Made by a program: the position numbers and the translations under genes
DNA from: Gramella sp. AN32
Lineage (GTDB): Bacteria > Bacteroidota > Bacteroidia > Flavobacteriales > Flavobacteriaceae
DNA length: 64,000 nucleotides
Reading direction: 5' to 3'
Assembly: GCF_023718305.1 (NCBI RefSeq)
Contig: NZ_QEYO01000002.1
Location: 62,001 to 126,000 of the forward strand
The notes under the pieces: model-generated
What the model saw: the letters and a program-made list of their open reading frames with translations, nothing else
What the model was told of the DNA's origin: nothing
Databases searched by the model: none
Shown: positions 45,266-53,534 of the stretch, piece by piece
Numbering within the stretch: the first letter of the stretch is position 1
Layout of the letters: each line of letters opens with the position of its first letter

Positions 45266-46747
45266 ATGTTTGATAAGCTTTCTAAAAAATCAGGATTAGT
45301 AATACTACTACTCAGTATCTTACTGCTCACACTCTTTTTTCCAAAATTGTTGTGGGCTCTACTCCTGTTTACGGTAGTATTAATGATTTTTTTAGCTTTT
45401 CTCAGGCTTTGGTATGCTTCAAATTCTACTCAATTCCCAGAGATAAAGGTATTTCAGAAAACCCAACCTTTTGTTTCCATTCATATCGCAATTTGTAATG
45501 AACCTTCAGAACTGGTTCTCAATAATTTAAAACATTGTTTACAAATCGAATATCCCAATTACGAAGTAATTGTTCTGGACAACAATACAAAGAGTAAAGC
45601 GCTATGGAAGCCAGTACAGCAATTTTGCAAAAGAAATTCTCAGCTTTTTAAATTTAAACATTATGACCAGCTTGATGGATTTAAAGCTGGCGCCCTTAAT
45701 AAATGTTTAGAACTCTCACATCCTGATACAGAATTCATCCTTACCATAGACGCAGATTATTGTGTAGATTCAAAATGTATACAAATTGCCCTGGAAGAGA
45801 TTTCCAGCAAAAATTTTGCCCTGATCCAGTTTCCACAATGCTATAATTCAAATATTGAAAGAAATGGGATTCTTAATGAACTTGAACATTTCTTTCAATA
45901 TTATGCCACAGGCGGCAATTATACCTGTTCTACCTTACCTACCGGAACATTATCGTTTATCAACGCAAAAGCTTTAAAAAGAGCCTCCGGATGGCCCGAG
46001 AAAACTTTAACCGAAGATGCCAGACTGGGTTTGGAATTTCTATCCCTTAATCTTCCTACCAAATTCTCCCCACGCTGTATTGGCAAAGGAGAGATGCCGG
46101 GTTCGGTGAATGATCTTATCAAACAAAGGAATAGGTGGGTTTATGGAAATACTCAATGCTTGCTTGATCTTTTCAAGTTAAAAATGCCGATTAAAAAAAA
46201 ACTCTCTGCTTTTGTACAACTTTCAGCCTGGATCAATATGTTATCCATTCCGCTGCTATTTTCCATACTTTATATCGTTCTATTTTTCTTTGGTAAAAGT
46301 GAAAATTTCAATTTTATACCAAAATTTACCGCGATCCAGTTTGCAGTTTTTATCGCTGGCAAATTATTGCTCTTTCTTCTGAAATCTTCAAACAACAACA
46401 GTGCGAATCTTTGCAAAACTTTGCTCATCCATATGGCGCTGGCCTTTGAATCCTCCACAGCTGTCTGGCAGGCCCTATCTGGAAAAAGGAAATCTTTCAT
46501 TCGTACCAATAAGTTTAATTCAGGCTCCAGTTTTGCGGATATCCCTCTGCAATTTCCATTTTTATTATTAGGACTTTCCTTGCTTCAGCTTTACCAAAAC
46601 GAATATATAACCAGTATCATTCTGGCCGTTCTTGCTATCCTCTTTTTGGCATCCGGAATTTTCCTGTTTTATGAATTCAGATTAAAAATTCAAAAGAGAC
46701 CAACCTTAAAAATTTCGCTGTATGAAAATAGCTTTGATCGCGCATAA
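45266..46747 (+). CDS. Membrane glycosyltransferase, family 2 (cellulose-synthase-like)
   Basis: This 493-residue inner-membrane enzyme has two N-terminal spans (about 9-46), a cytoplasmic GT-A domain, and about four C-terminal spans. The processive-type motifs are clear: VLDNN, IDADYC (DxD), LTEDARLG (TED) and QRNRW (QxxRW), the set seen in cellulose and hyaluronan synthases. The sugar cannot be named. I chose ATG 45266 over the in-frame TTG at 45254. Its end overlaps the next gene by 26 bases. Confidence 0.88.
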   Translation: MFDKLSKKSGLVILLLSILLLTLFFPKLLWALLLFTVVLMIFLAFLRLWYASNSTQFPEIKVFQKTQPFVSIHIAICNEPSELVLNNLKHCLQIEYPNYEVIVLDNNTKSKALWKPVQQFCKRNSQLFKFKHYDQLDGFKAGALNKCLELSHPDTEFILTIDADYCVDSKCIQIALEEISSKNFALIQFPQCYNSNIERNGILNELEHFFQYYATGGNYTCSTLPTGTLSFINAKALKRASGWPEKTLTEDARLGLEFLSLNLPTKFSPRCIGKGEMPGSVNDLIKQRNRWVYGNTQCLLDLFKLKMPIKKKLSAFVQLSAWINMLSIPLLFSILYIVLFFFGKSENFNFIPKFTAIQFAVFIAGKLLLFLLKSSNNNSANLCKTLLIHMALAFESSTAVWQALSGKRKSFIRTNKFNSGSSFADIPLQFPFLLLGLSLLQLYQNEYITSIILAVLAILFLASGIFLFYEFRLKIQKRPTLKISLYENSFDRA

Positions 46748-47789
46748 TAGATTTCCAATCGCAGAGCCTTACGCAGGTGGCCTGGAAATGATCACACATT
46801 TGTTAGCAAAACAATTGATGGCCCAACATCATGAAGTGGATTTGTATGCCCTTAAGAATTCAGATCCATCTATAAATATTATACCATTGGATGATTCGAT
46901 TATAGATTGGGGAAATTTAAATTCTACGGAAGAAACAGATGATTTAATGTATGCGATGGCCTTGCAAAAAATTGAAGCGAAATCGTATGATATAGTACAT
47001 AATCACAGCATGCACCACCTTCCCATCATTTTAGGGGAACATTCAAAAAATCAATTTATAACTACCTTCCATACCCCGGTTTTTACAGATATCCATAAAG
47101 GACTTTCCCTAAATAAATCTCATTCCAGGCAAATTTTCACTATGGTAAGTGGCAGACTTGGGGAGGTCTACAAATATTTAATCCCAAAACATGAGACTGT
47201 ATATAATGGAGTTGATGTGCGTGCGTGGACTTACAATCCTTCCCCGGTGAAAGATCAGTATTGCTGGCTGGGAAGAATTTGTAAAGAAAAAGCCCCGCAT
47301 CTGGCTATTGAGGCGGTCCTGAAAAAAGGTAAGAAAATTGTTCTTGCCGGCCCCGTGAGCTGCGAAACCTATTTTGAGGAGTCTATAACGCCCTATTTGA
47401 ACAATAATAAGGTTTCTTATTTAGGTCATTTAAACCATTCTGAAATAAATAAATTAATTGGCTCCTCTGTGGCCACACTTTTTACCAGCGTCTGGGATGA
47501 ACCTTACGGACTTGTGATTGCCGAATCCCTCGCTTGTGGAACGCCGGTAATTTCATGGAACGTGGGTGCCGCTCCGGAAATCCTTACCAGTAAATGTGGG
47601 ATTATCGTCCCTGCTTTTGATTTAAATAAATTTGGGGAAGCATTAATAAATGTTGAAAAACTCGATCGATTAGAAAGTCGAAAGAGAGCTATAGAATTTT
47701 GTGATGTTTCTATTATGGTCAATGCATATTTGGAACTTTATCGCAAGCATTCCTCAAATCGAATATTAATACAAAATATCGCGGTATGA
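46722..47789 (+). CDS. Glycosyltransferase, family 4
   Basis: This 355-residue GT-B enzyme has the N-terminal IAHNRFPIAEPYAGGLEMIT (Gly loop for the donor), YNGVDVRAW in the middle, and the C-terminal donor-binding DEPYGLVIAESLACGTPVIS with the E-x7-E motif. The order of motifs and PVISWNVGAAPEI are standard. It overlaps the previous gene by 26 bases and the next by four, so translation is coupled. Confidence 0.88.
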   Translation: MKIALIAHNRFPIAEPYAGGLEMITHLLAKQLMAQHHEVDLYALKNSDPSINIIPLDDSIIDWGNLNSTEETDDLMYAMALQKIEAKSYDIVHNHSMHHLPIILGEHSKNQFITTFHTPVFTDIHKGLSLNKSHSRQIFTMVSGRLGEVYKYLIPKHETVYNGVDVRAWTYNPSPVKDQYCWLGRICKEKAPHLAIEAVLKKGKKIVLAGPVSCETYFEESITPYLNNNKVSYLGHLNHSEINKLIGSSVATLFTSVWDEPYGLVIAESLACGTPVISWNVGAAPEILTSKCGIIVPAFDLNKFGEALINVEKLDRLESRKRAIEFCDVSIMVNAYLELYRKHSSNRILIQNIAV

Positions 47790-48862
47790 TTGGATATTAC
47801 GCGCACCAGCAAGGTTCAGGACATTGTAATTATGCCCAGATTTTTTCTGATGAATTTCAGCGGGATTTGCACATATTCAGTAGTTATCCGTTTAAATTTT
47901 CAGAAGGTTCCAATATTGTTTTCTTAGAAAATGAAGATCCTGATGGCACCTCAAAAAAAGGAAACCAAAGTTCCCCACCAGATTATTTGCATTATTCACC
48001 GGTGGGTCAAAAATCCATTCAGCAAAGAAGTTTAAAATTATTATCGCATTTAGTTGAAGCATCATGCGATCTACTAATTGTGGATGTTAGCGCGGAAATC
48101 GCTGCGCTGTCCCGCGCTGCCTCTATTCCTTATGCTTATGTGAAACTTCCCGGAAATAGGAATGACCCAGGCCATTTGCAGGCTTTTCAGGGTGCGGCAT
48201 TCTTACTCGCCTATTATCCGCAAGAATTTGAACATCCCGAAGTTCCGGACTGGGTAAAAAAGAAAACCATATATCTTGATTTTATAAGCCGAATAAAAGT
48301 AACTGCTGAAAATAAAATCAACCAGGAACATTTCATTCAAAAAATCGTGATAATGAGCGGAAATGGTGGTAATGCTGAATTAGAGAGAGCTATTGAAAAA
48401 GTAGCCCTTCGGTTTCCCAAGGCTCAAATCCAATTACTTGGGAAATTTGCAGTGAACTCAAGAATTCCAAACGTGCATAGTTTGGGTTTTGTTAATAATG
48501 TTCAGGATTATTTACAGAAGGCAGATTTGATCATTGCCAACTGCGGACTCAATACAATTTCAGAAATTATCCATCTTAACAAACCCTATCTGGCAATTCC
48601 TGAAGCCCGCCCATTCTCTGAGCAGGACGAAATGTGTAAAATTCTGGCCAGGTTAGGTTATGCTATAAACCTCAAGGATCTAAGCATTTTAAGCGATAAA
48701 GAGATCTTAAATACCCGAAATTTTGCCAGAGTTGGTCATACCAATCAGAAATTAAAAGATTTCAAATCATTACTAAATAAAAATTTCCATAACCTGGTTC
48801 AACTTCCATCACTTTTCAGGGAAGTTCAGGAAAATAAAGCTGTTCATGAATTCTCAGTATAA
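47786..48862 (+). CDS. Glycosyltransferase of the MurG/GT28-like type
   Basis: This 358-residue GT-B-like protein starts MIGYYAHQQGSGHCNYAQIF, where the GxGH pattern resembles MurG-type transferases. The C-terminal domain has IVIMSGNGGNAEL, then SLGFVNNVQDYLQKADLIIANCGLNTISEII and KPYLAIPEARPFSEQDE, the acceptor/donor motifs of UDP-sugar transferases. It overlaps both neighbours (four and 17 bases). The substrate is unknown. Confidence 0.78.
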   Translation: MIGYYAHQQGSGHCNYAQIFSDEFQRDLHIFSSYPFKFSEGSNIVFLENEDPDGTSKKGNQSSPPDYLHYSPVGQKSIQQRSLKLLSHLVEASCDLLIVDVSAEIAALSRAASIPYAYVKLPGNRNDPGHLQAFQGAAFLLAYYPQEFEHPEVPDWVKKKTIYLDFISRIKVTAENKINQEHFIQKIVIMSGNGGNAELERAIEKVALRFPKAQIQLLGKFAVNSRIPNVHSLGFVNNVQDYLQKADLIIANCGLNTISEIIHLNKPYLAIPEARPFSEQDEMCKILARLGYAINLKDLSILSDKEILNTRNFARVGHTNQKLKDFKSLLNKNFHNLVQLPSLFREVQENKAVHEFSV

Positions 48863-49709
48863 TTTTTCATTGATCACGATTGTAAAAGGAAGGCAAAAAC
48901 ATTTGCAAAATCTTTTGGAAGGTGTAAAGAGAAATTCGCTTCAACCGAAAGAGATCATTATAGTCACTATCGATGAAAACTTTCAACTTCAGCAATATAA
49001 AGATCTAAATATTAAAACTTTTAGGCTGGAAGCTGCTTCGGAAAATATTCCGTTAGGTGAAGCCAGGAATTTTGGAGCGGGAAAAGCAGTGCACGAACAT
49101 CTTATCTTTCTCGATGTTGACTGTATTCCTTCCGAAGATTTTTTTGAAAAAATTATTACACAGGGGAGTCATGTAGAAACCCTAATCATGGGGACACCTC
49201 GTTATCTCACGAAGATGGTTTCTGTGGAAACTCCTAAGAAGGAACTTTTATCGCTTAGCCATGAACACCCGGCCAGGCCAAAGGTTCCAAAGCTTACTAC
49301 AACTAAGGATTACATGCTTTTTTGGAGCCTGGCCTTTTATATACCCTCGGGGCTGTTTTTTGAATTAGGCGGTTTTGATGAAGATTATAAAGGTTATGGG
49401 GCAGAAGATTCAGATTTTGGTTTAAAACTGCAGAATTCAGGAAAAGACTTTTATTTATCGGAAGCGATTGTATTCCATCAGCAGCATGCGGTGTATAGTC
49501 CGCCAGTGCATCAACTAGATCCAATTATCAATAACGCGCAAACCTTTCAGAAAAAATGGGGTAGATGGGTCATGGAAAACTGGCTGGATGATTTTCAGAA
49601 ATTAGGCTTGATTGAATGGGACAGGAAATCTAAAAAAATTTATAAGCTTAAAAATGCATCTGGGGAGTTTATTAAAAAATGTTTTAAACCAGATGCGCCT
49701 TATATGTAA
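48846..49709 (+). CDS. Glycosyltransferase, family 2/galactosyltransferase-like
   Basis: This 287-residue soluble GT-A enzyme has LITIVKGRQKHLQNLL at the start, the DxD as LDVDCIPS, PSGLFFELGGFDEDYKGYGAEDSDF in the C-terminal half and HQQHA near the end. GAEDSDFG is typical of the N-terminal-galactosyltransferase-like and chondroitin-synthase-like group. It is non-processive by motif, unlike the first gene of the cluster. It lies three bases before the YqcI-type gene. Confidence 0.85.
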   Translation: MNSQYNFSLITIVKGRQKHLQNLLEGVKRNSLQPKEIIIVTIDENFQLQQYKDLNIKTFRLEAASENIPLGEARNFGAGKAVHEHLIFLDVDCIPSEDFFEKIITQGSHVETLIMGTPRYLTKMVSVETPKKELLSLSHEHPARPKVPKLTTTKDYMLFWSLAFYIPSGLFFELGGFDEDYKGYGAEDSDFGLKLQNSGKDFYLSEAIVFHQQHAVYSPPVHQLDPIINNAQTFQKKWGRWVMENWLDDFQKLGLIEWDRKSKKIYKLKNASGEFIKKCFKPDAPYM

Positions 49710-49712
49710 CAA

Positions 49713-50390
49713 ATGGAAAAGAATATAACAATGGCTGATTTAGAGCCGAATGAAACAGAAATCTTTAAGACATTTAAAGATTTTATCATCAAGCAGGATC
49801 ATCCCTGTATGATGGCCCAAACCGTATTTTCTCAGGATGCGGTCGAAATAAAGAAATATGAAGGTTTTGGAACTTTAGAAACTGCAGAAAAGATTTATTC
49901 AGATTTGAAAAAATATCTAAAGAACTATGATTTTGAATCAAATGACTTTCGCACATTCATGGCGGTTTTTCCTAAAAATGAATTAAATTCTGAAGCCGAA
50001 TATGAAAAGATTTTATGGGAGCAACTTTCAAAAATTAGCAAAGTAGATGAAGAACCCTGGGATCCAACCGTAAGTTCTGATATTACGGATAAAAATTTCA
50101 GTTTTAGTATTGCCGGAAAAGCTTTTTATATTGTTGGAATGCACCCTAAAAGTTCCAGATTTGCCCGAAGGGCCCCTTACCCCTCCATTGCATTTAATTT
50201 GCACTGGCAATTCGAAAAATTACGGGAAATGGGCGCCTATGAAACGGTAAGGGATAGGATTCGAGAACGGGACAAAGAGTTACAAGGCTTTATAAATCCT
50301 ATGTTAAAAGACTTTGGAAAAAGCAGTGAGGCCAAACAATACAGCGGAAGAGCGGTGAAAAAAGACTGGGTTTGCCCTTTTCATAAATAA
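49713..50390 (+). CDS. YqcI/YcgG-family protein (haem-dependent N-hydroxylase family)
   Basis: This 225-residue protein matches the YqcI/YcgG family, whose studied member GntA is a haem enzyme that hydroxylates a guanidine nitrogen. Visible family features are HPCMMAQTVF near the N terminus, FYIVGMHPKSSRFARRAPYP in the middle and a C-terminal WVCPFHK, with several conserved His/Cys candidates for haem binding. It follows the fourth glycosyltransferase gene by three bases, so it is probably part of the operon. How an N-hydroxylase would act on a glycan or a glycosylated product is unknown. Confidence 0.75.
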   Translation: MEKNITMADLEPNETEIFKTFKDFIIKQDHPCMMAQTVFSQDAVEIKKYEGFGTLETAEKIYSDLKKYLKNYDFESNDFRTFMAVFPKNELNSEAEYEKILWEQLSKISKVDEEPWDPTVSSDITDKNFSFSIAGKAFYIVGMHPKSSRFARRAPYPSIAFNLHWQFEKLREMGAYETVRDRIRERDKELQGFINPMLKDFGKSSEAKQYSGRAVKKDWVCPFHK

Positions 50391-50597
50391 TCTTTCTCAA
50401 TGCAAGCTTCCCCTAATTAGAACTACTTGATTTTATAAAATTATTATTTTTAGTTTGATCTGTAGTCTCTTATGTAATTAATAATGAAAACTTCGGAAAT
50501 GGATAAAATACCTGAAAGATATCTGCTCAAAGAATTTAAGAGTATATGAAGCTATCTTTAAGAAGTACCCATGATTATGTTTTACTATCGAAACAGG

Positions 50598-51020
50598 CTA
50601 CTCAAGCAAATGTTTGTTATCATCCCAAAATTTAAATAAATCTGCTTTTAAATTGTCAATTTTATCAATAGTTTCCTGTTTATAATTAGATTTATGTTGC
50701 TTCCACGTATTACCTAAATCTTTATTATTTCTAACCTTGATATTTAAGAACTTATCGTTATAAATAGTAATATGGTTTGCGTGGAATTTTTCCCATGTAA
50801 ATTCATTCTCTCCGTACTCCGAAAGTTTAAAGCCATTTCTTTTAAATGCTTTCAAAACTTCAGCTTCTGTAAAAGATAAGTCTTCCTTAAAATGATTTTT
50901 AAAAATTTTATTAATTATGATTACAGTCCAATGAACTTGATTATCTGTATTAGGATTACCTCTGCCTTTGTCATAAAAGGATTTTACAAATAATAGTAAA
51001 AATCTATCTCTTTTGTTCAT
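50598..51020 (-). CDS. Hypothetical protein in AT-rich accessory patch
   Basis: I do not recognise this 140-residue protein. It has no signal peptide or span; it is rich in Lys, Asn and Phe, with a basic N terminus (MNKRDRFLLLFVKSFYDKG) and a helical C-terminal part (KQETIDKIDNLKADLFKFW). The base composition is markedly more AT-rich than the neighbours, as expected for acquired DNA. It lies 17 bases downstream of the frameshifted membrane-protein gene on the same strand. Confidence 0.6.
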   Translation of the reverse strand: MNKRDRFLLLFVKSFYDKGRGNPNTDNQVHWTVIIINKIFKNHFKEDLSFTEAEVLKAFKRNGFKLSEYGENEFTWEKFHANHITIYNDKFLNIKVRNNKDLGNTWKQHKSNYKQETIDKIDNLKADLFKFWDDNKHLLE

Positions 51021-51037
51021 TTTCTAAAAATGTTAAT

Positions 51038-52299
51038 CTATAATTTTGTCGTTAACCTCTCTTTTCCTGTAATTAGAATCAGAGGATAATCGAATAGCTC
51101 TTTTAAAGCATAAGAGTATCTGATTTGATCAATAATTTCATCTTCATATTTTTCAATATCTTCTAATTTCAATCTGAGTTTATTTGTTTTCATATAATAA
51201 AAATATAAGTCTCCATTATTTAACTCAAAATGCATGAATGGTCTATTATTCTTAAGTTTATTGTTGATAAAGACCGAATCAGAATATATTTCATCAAATT
51301 GGTGAAGATATTGGGATTGAAGTCTAAGTACTTTTGAGTTATAGGATAATCAGAATTGTTTTTAAAAGAGTCGGCTAATTTCAAATCTTGATAAAAGGTG
51401 TCATTAAAACGTTTTTTAAATACCTGTATTTTATTGTAATTAAGAATGAAATTATAATCATATCTTGGATTAAAAAATACTTCTGTTTCGCCATTATAGG
51501 TTGAATAAACTTTTGATTGTTTATCGATATATTTGATTATAAGTGGAGAAGGATATAAGGGTTCTATTCTTTTTTTGTTTAAAGTATCAACTAAAATAAT
51601 TGCATAATAATCTTCATTCATATTCAAATCTGAATCATTGTACTGAATTCTAAAATTGATATATTCTGAATAGGGTGTTTCATCTTGAAATAAGGATTTG
51701 GTAATCTTTCTAAATTCCTTGTTTTCTGGCATTTTAAAATGAACTATATAAATAAACACTAGTAATGAGAAGTAATTAATAATTATCCATATCACTTTCT
51801 TCGAAATCGAAATTTTTAATAACAATGGATAGAGTATTAATACTAAATCAAGGAGTAGAGCTAAATTCAGTAAAATGATTATTGAATAATTAAAATCAAA
51901 CTTTTGATATAATATTAAGAAGCTAATTATTAATGGATAGAAGAGTAACCTTATAACAAATGTTAATCTAAATAAGCGAATATTACGTATTCTTATATTA
52001 TAGATCTTTTTAAAAAAAATAAAAGCAGGAAGTAGAACTATAAAAACTATACATGTGTTGATAAAACCTTTCAAAGTTTCATTCACAGCTTCTGAATATC
52101 CTCCCTTCCAAAAAAAATTAAATACAAAAAAATAAAGGAAGTATATTATAAAAATATCAAGGGAATTCTGTTTTCTAAATAATACCTCTTTTAAACCCGT
52201 AATTGGCTTAGTATATAATTTTGTGATTCTCCTTAGATGATTTTTTAAAAGTTTAATTCTTTCTTTTGAAAAAAGATCTGTTGACGGGAATTCATCCAT
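51038..52299 (-). pseudogene. Frameshifted membrane protein of unknown function
   Basis: Two frames appear to be one broken gene. The 5' part (51220-52299) has a cytoplasmic N terminus (DEFPSTDLFSKERIKLL), about five spans and an external domain. Near 51316-51330 the native-looking sequence moves to another frame, which continues QYLHQFDEIYSDSVFINN, then HFELNNGDLYFYYMKTN and onward to a stop at 51038. The original frame ends in an unconvincing tail (IIDHSCILS). The joined product would be about 420 residues. A real frameshift mutation, a programmed shift or a sequencing error are all possible. The family is unknown. Confidence 0.6.
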
Positions 52300-52358
52300 T
52301 AAGAAAAATTTTAATTATCAATTTAATAAGATTTAGCATATAAATAATGAATATATCT

Positions 52359-52382
52359 ATTCGTCCCCTTATTCGTCCCCTG
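52359..52382. repeat. Tandem 12-base repeat next to the tRNA-Met terminator
   Basis: ATTCGTCCCCTT is followed directly by ATTCGTCCCCTG. It lies at the border between the AT-rich accessory patch and the tRNA, a position where integration sites often occur; no integrase gene is present here. Confidence 0.45.
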
Positions 52383-52383
52383 A

Positions 52384-52423
52384 AATAAAAAAAGCCCCAC
52401 AAACGTACTGTTTATAGGGCTTT
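52384..52423 (-). terminator. Intrinsic terminator of the tRNA-Met transcript
   Basis: On the minus strand AAAGCCC pairs with GGGCTTT around a 19-base loop, followed by a T-rich tract. Confidence 0.7.
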
Positions 52424-52437
52424 ACAAGCATTAAAAG

Positions 52438-52511
52438 TGGTCCCACCTGGGCTCGAACCAGGGACCCTTTGATTATGAGTCAAATGCTCTAACCAACTGA
52501 GCTATGGGACC
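52438..52511 (-). tRNA. tRNA-Met (anticodon CAT)
   Basis: Read on the minus strand, 74 bases form a full cloverleaf: acceptor GGTCCCA/TGGGACC, D-arm GCTC/GAGC, anticodon loop CTCATAA with anticodon CAT, T-arm CCTGG-TTCGAGC-CCAGG and discriminator A. CCA is not encoded. The tRNA-Ile2 type, where C34 is changed to lysidine, also has CAT and cannot be excluded; the acceptor is not that of an initiator tRNA. Confidence 0.9.
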
Positions 52512-52536
52512 TTTTCCCGAAATAATCTAAGCACCT

Positions 52537-52578
52537 ATGCTCTAACCTCCCGATAGCTATCGGGAGAGCTATGGGACC
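52537..52578 (-). repeat. Partial tRNA-Met 5'-half mimic interrupted by an 18-bp palindrome
   Basis: On the minus strand this reads GGTCCCATAGCTC, then the palindrome TCCCGATAGCTATCGGGA, then GGTTAGAGCAT. The outer pieces equal bases 1-13 and 18-28 of the adjacent tRNA-Met; the palindrome replaces its four D-loop bases AGTT. It lies in the tRNA leader, downstream of the predicted promoter. Confidence 0.75.
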
Positions 52579-52602
52579 GGATACAAATTTGTATCAAGAG
52601 CG

Positions 52603-52610
52603 CAAATTTA
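52603..52610 (-). promoter_or_regulatory. -7 box for the tRNA-Met transcript
   Basis: On the minus strand this reads TAAATTTG, a full TAnnTTTG match. Transcription from near 52597 would carry the 5'-half mimic in the precursor leader. Confidence 0.45.
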
Positions 52611-52647
52611 GATAATTGAATAGTATGCACCAAACTATTTTTTTCTT

Positions 52648-53052
52648 TTAAACATCCCGTTCCTGGCAAAGTTCAATTAAAACCCCATTTCCATCCTTGG
52701 GATGTAAGAATGCTACCCATTTATTGTCTGCCCCTTTCTTTGGAGATTCGTTTAATAAACGAAAACCTTCACCTTTTAATCTTTCAATTTCAGATTTTAT
52801 ATCAGCTACCCCAAAGGCAAGATGGTGAATGCCTTCCCCCCTTTTCAAAATAGATCTTGCGATGGCACTCTCAGGATTAGTGGCTTCCAGTAATTCAATC
52901 TTGCTCTCCCCAACCTCGAAAAATGACGTTAATACGCCTTCACTTTCCACCTTTTCAGTTTTGTAATGGGAAATCCCCAGAATTTTTTGATAGGTAAGAT
53001 TAGCTTCCTCCAGGTTCTTTACGGCAATGCCTATGTGCTCGATTTTGTTCAT
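52648..53052 (-). CDS. mce: Methylmalonyl-CoA epimerase
   Basis: This enzyme interconverts the methylmalonyl-CoA epimers between propionate and succinyl-CoA metabolism. The 134-residue vicinal-oxygen-chelate protein has metal ligands His6 in KIEHIGIAV, His in GEGIHHLAFGV, and Glu in NGVLIELCQ near the end. FFEVGESKIELLEATNPES is typical of Mce. The gene is divergent from rbfA and separated by a short promoter region. Confidence 0.93.
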   Translation of the reverse strand: MNKIEHIGIAVKNLEEANLTYQKILGISHYKTEKVESEGVLTSFFEVGESKIELLEATNPESAIARSILKRGEGIHHLAFGVADIKSEIERLKGEGFRLLNESPKKGADNKWVAFLHPKDGNGVLIELCQERDV

Positions 53053-53071
53053 TTGTACTTGTCTATAATTA

Positions 53072-53079
53072 CAAATATG
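53072..53079 (-). promoter_or_regulatory. Candidate -7 box for mce
   Basis: On the minus strand this reads CATATTTG, one mismatch from TAnnTTTG, with a TTG 17 bases upstream. Transcription would start near 53066, about 14 bases before the ATG. Confidence 0.4.
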
Positions 53080-53129
53080 CGGAATTCTATCAATTGCAAC
53101 CTAGAAACTCTATATCAAACTTAATTATT

Positions 53130-53137
53130 TACTTTTG
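53130..53137 (+). promoter_or_regulatory. -7 box for rbfA, implying a near-leaderless transcript
   Basis: TACTTTTG is a full match ending four bases before the ATG at 53142. The predicted transcription start falls on or beside the start codon. Confidence 0.45.
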
Positions 53138-53141
53138 TAGC

Positions 53142-53534
53142 ATGGAAACAAACAGACAAAAGAAGATAGGCGGATTACTGCAAAAGGACCTTGCGGAAAT
53201 CCTTCAAAATGCATTGAGAGATAGTGGGCGGTTGGGAATATTGATTTCTGTTTCCAAAGTAAGGGTCACTACAGATCTTTCCATTGCCAAAGCATACCTC
53301 AGTATTTTTCCTTCAAAACATGTAGATGAGGTCCTTTCCGAAATCAACGAAAATAAATATAAAATAAAACACGAACTGGCGCAACGCACAAAACATCAGC
53401 TGCGGAAAATGCCCGATCTTAGTTTTTATGTAGACGATTCCCTGGAATATATCGATGGAATTGAAAAATCCATCAAAGGAAAAGAAGATCCAATTGCCAA
53501 TCCCGATTTACTTTCAAAAAGAAAAAAATCCTAA
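53142..53534 (+). CDS. rbfA: 30S ribosome-binding factor A
   Basis: RbfA helps 16S rRNA maturation and cold adaptation by binding the 30S subunit. The 130-residue protein has the KH-like fold signature: QKKIGGLLQKDLAEILQ, then VSKVRVTTDLSIAKAYLSIF and LRKMPDLSFYVDDSLEY. The start is ATG 53142; the in-frame codon at 53094 lies upstream of the -7 box. The FtsX-type gene follows its stop codon with no gap. Confidence 0.93.
   Translation: METNRQKKIGGLLQKDLAEILQNALRDSGRLGILISVSKVRVTTDLSIAKAYLSIFPSKHVDEVLSEINENKYKIKHELAQRTKHQLRKMPDLSFYVDDSLEYIDGIEKSIKGKEDPIANPDLLSKRKKS

Noticed and set aside
45266..50390. Interpretation as a standard exopolysaccharide cluster
   Set aside because: No Wzx/Wzy, ABC exporter, chain-length regulator or sugar-nucleotide synthesis genes accompany the transferases.
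50484..50549. 21-codon frame after the YqcI-type gene
   Set aside because: Too short and without structure, partner or promoter to support it.
52580..52593. 14-base palindrome ATACAAATTTGTAT next to the tRNA mimic as an operator
   Set aside because: It overlaps the likely transcription start region of the tRNA and is AT-rich enough to arise by chance; no second copy was seen.
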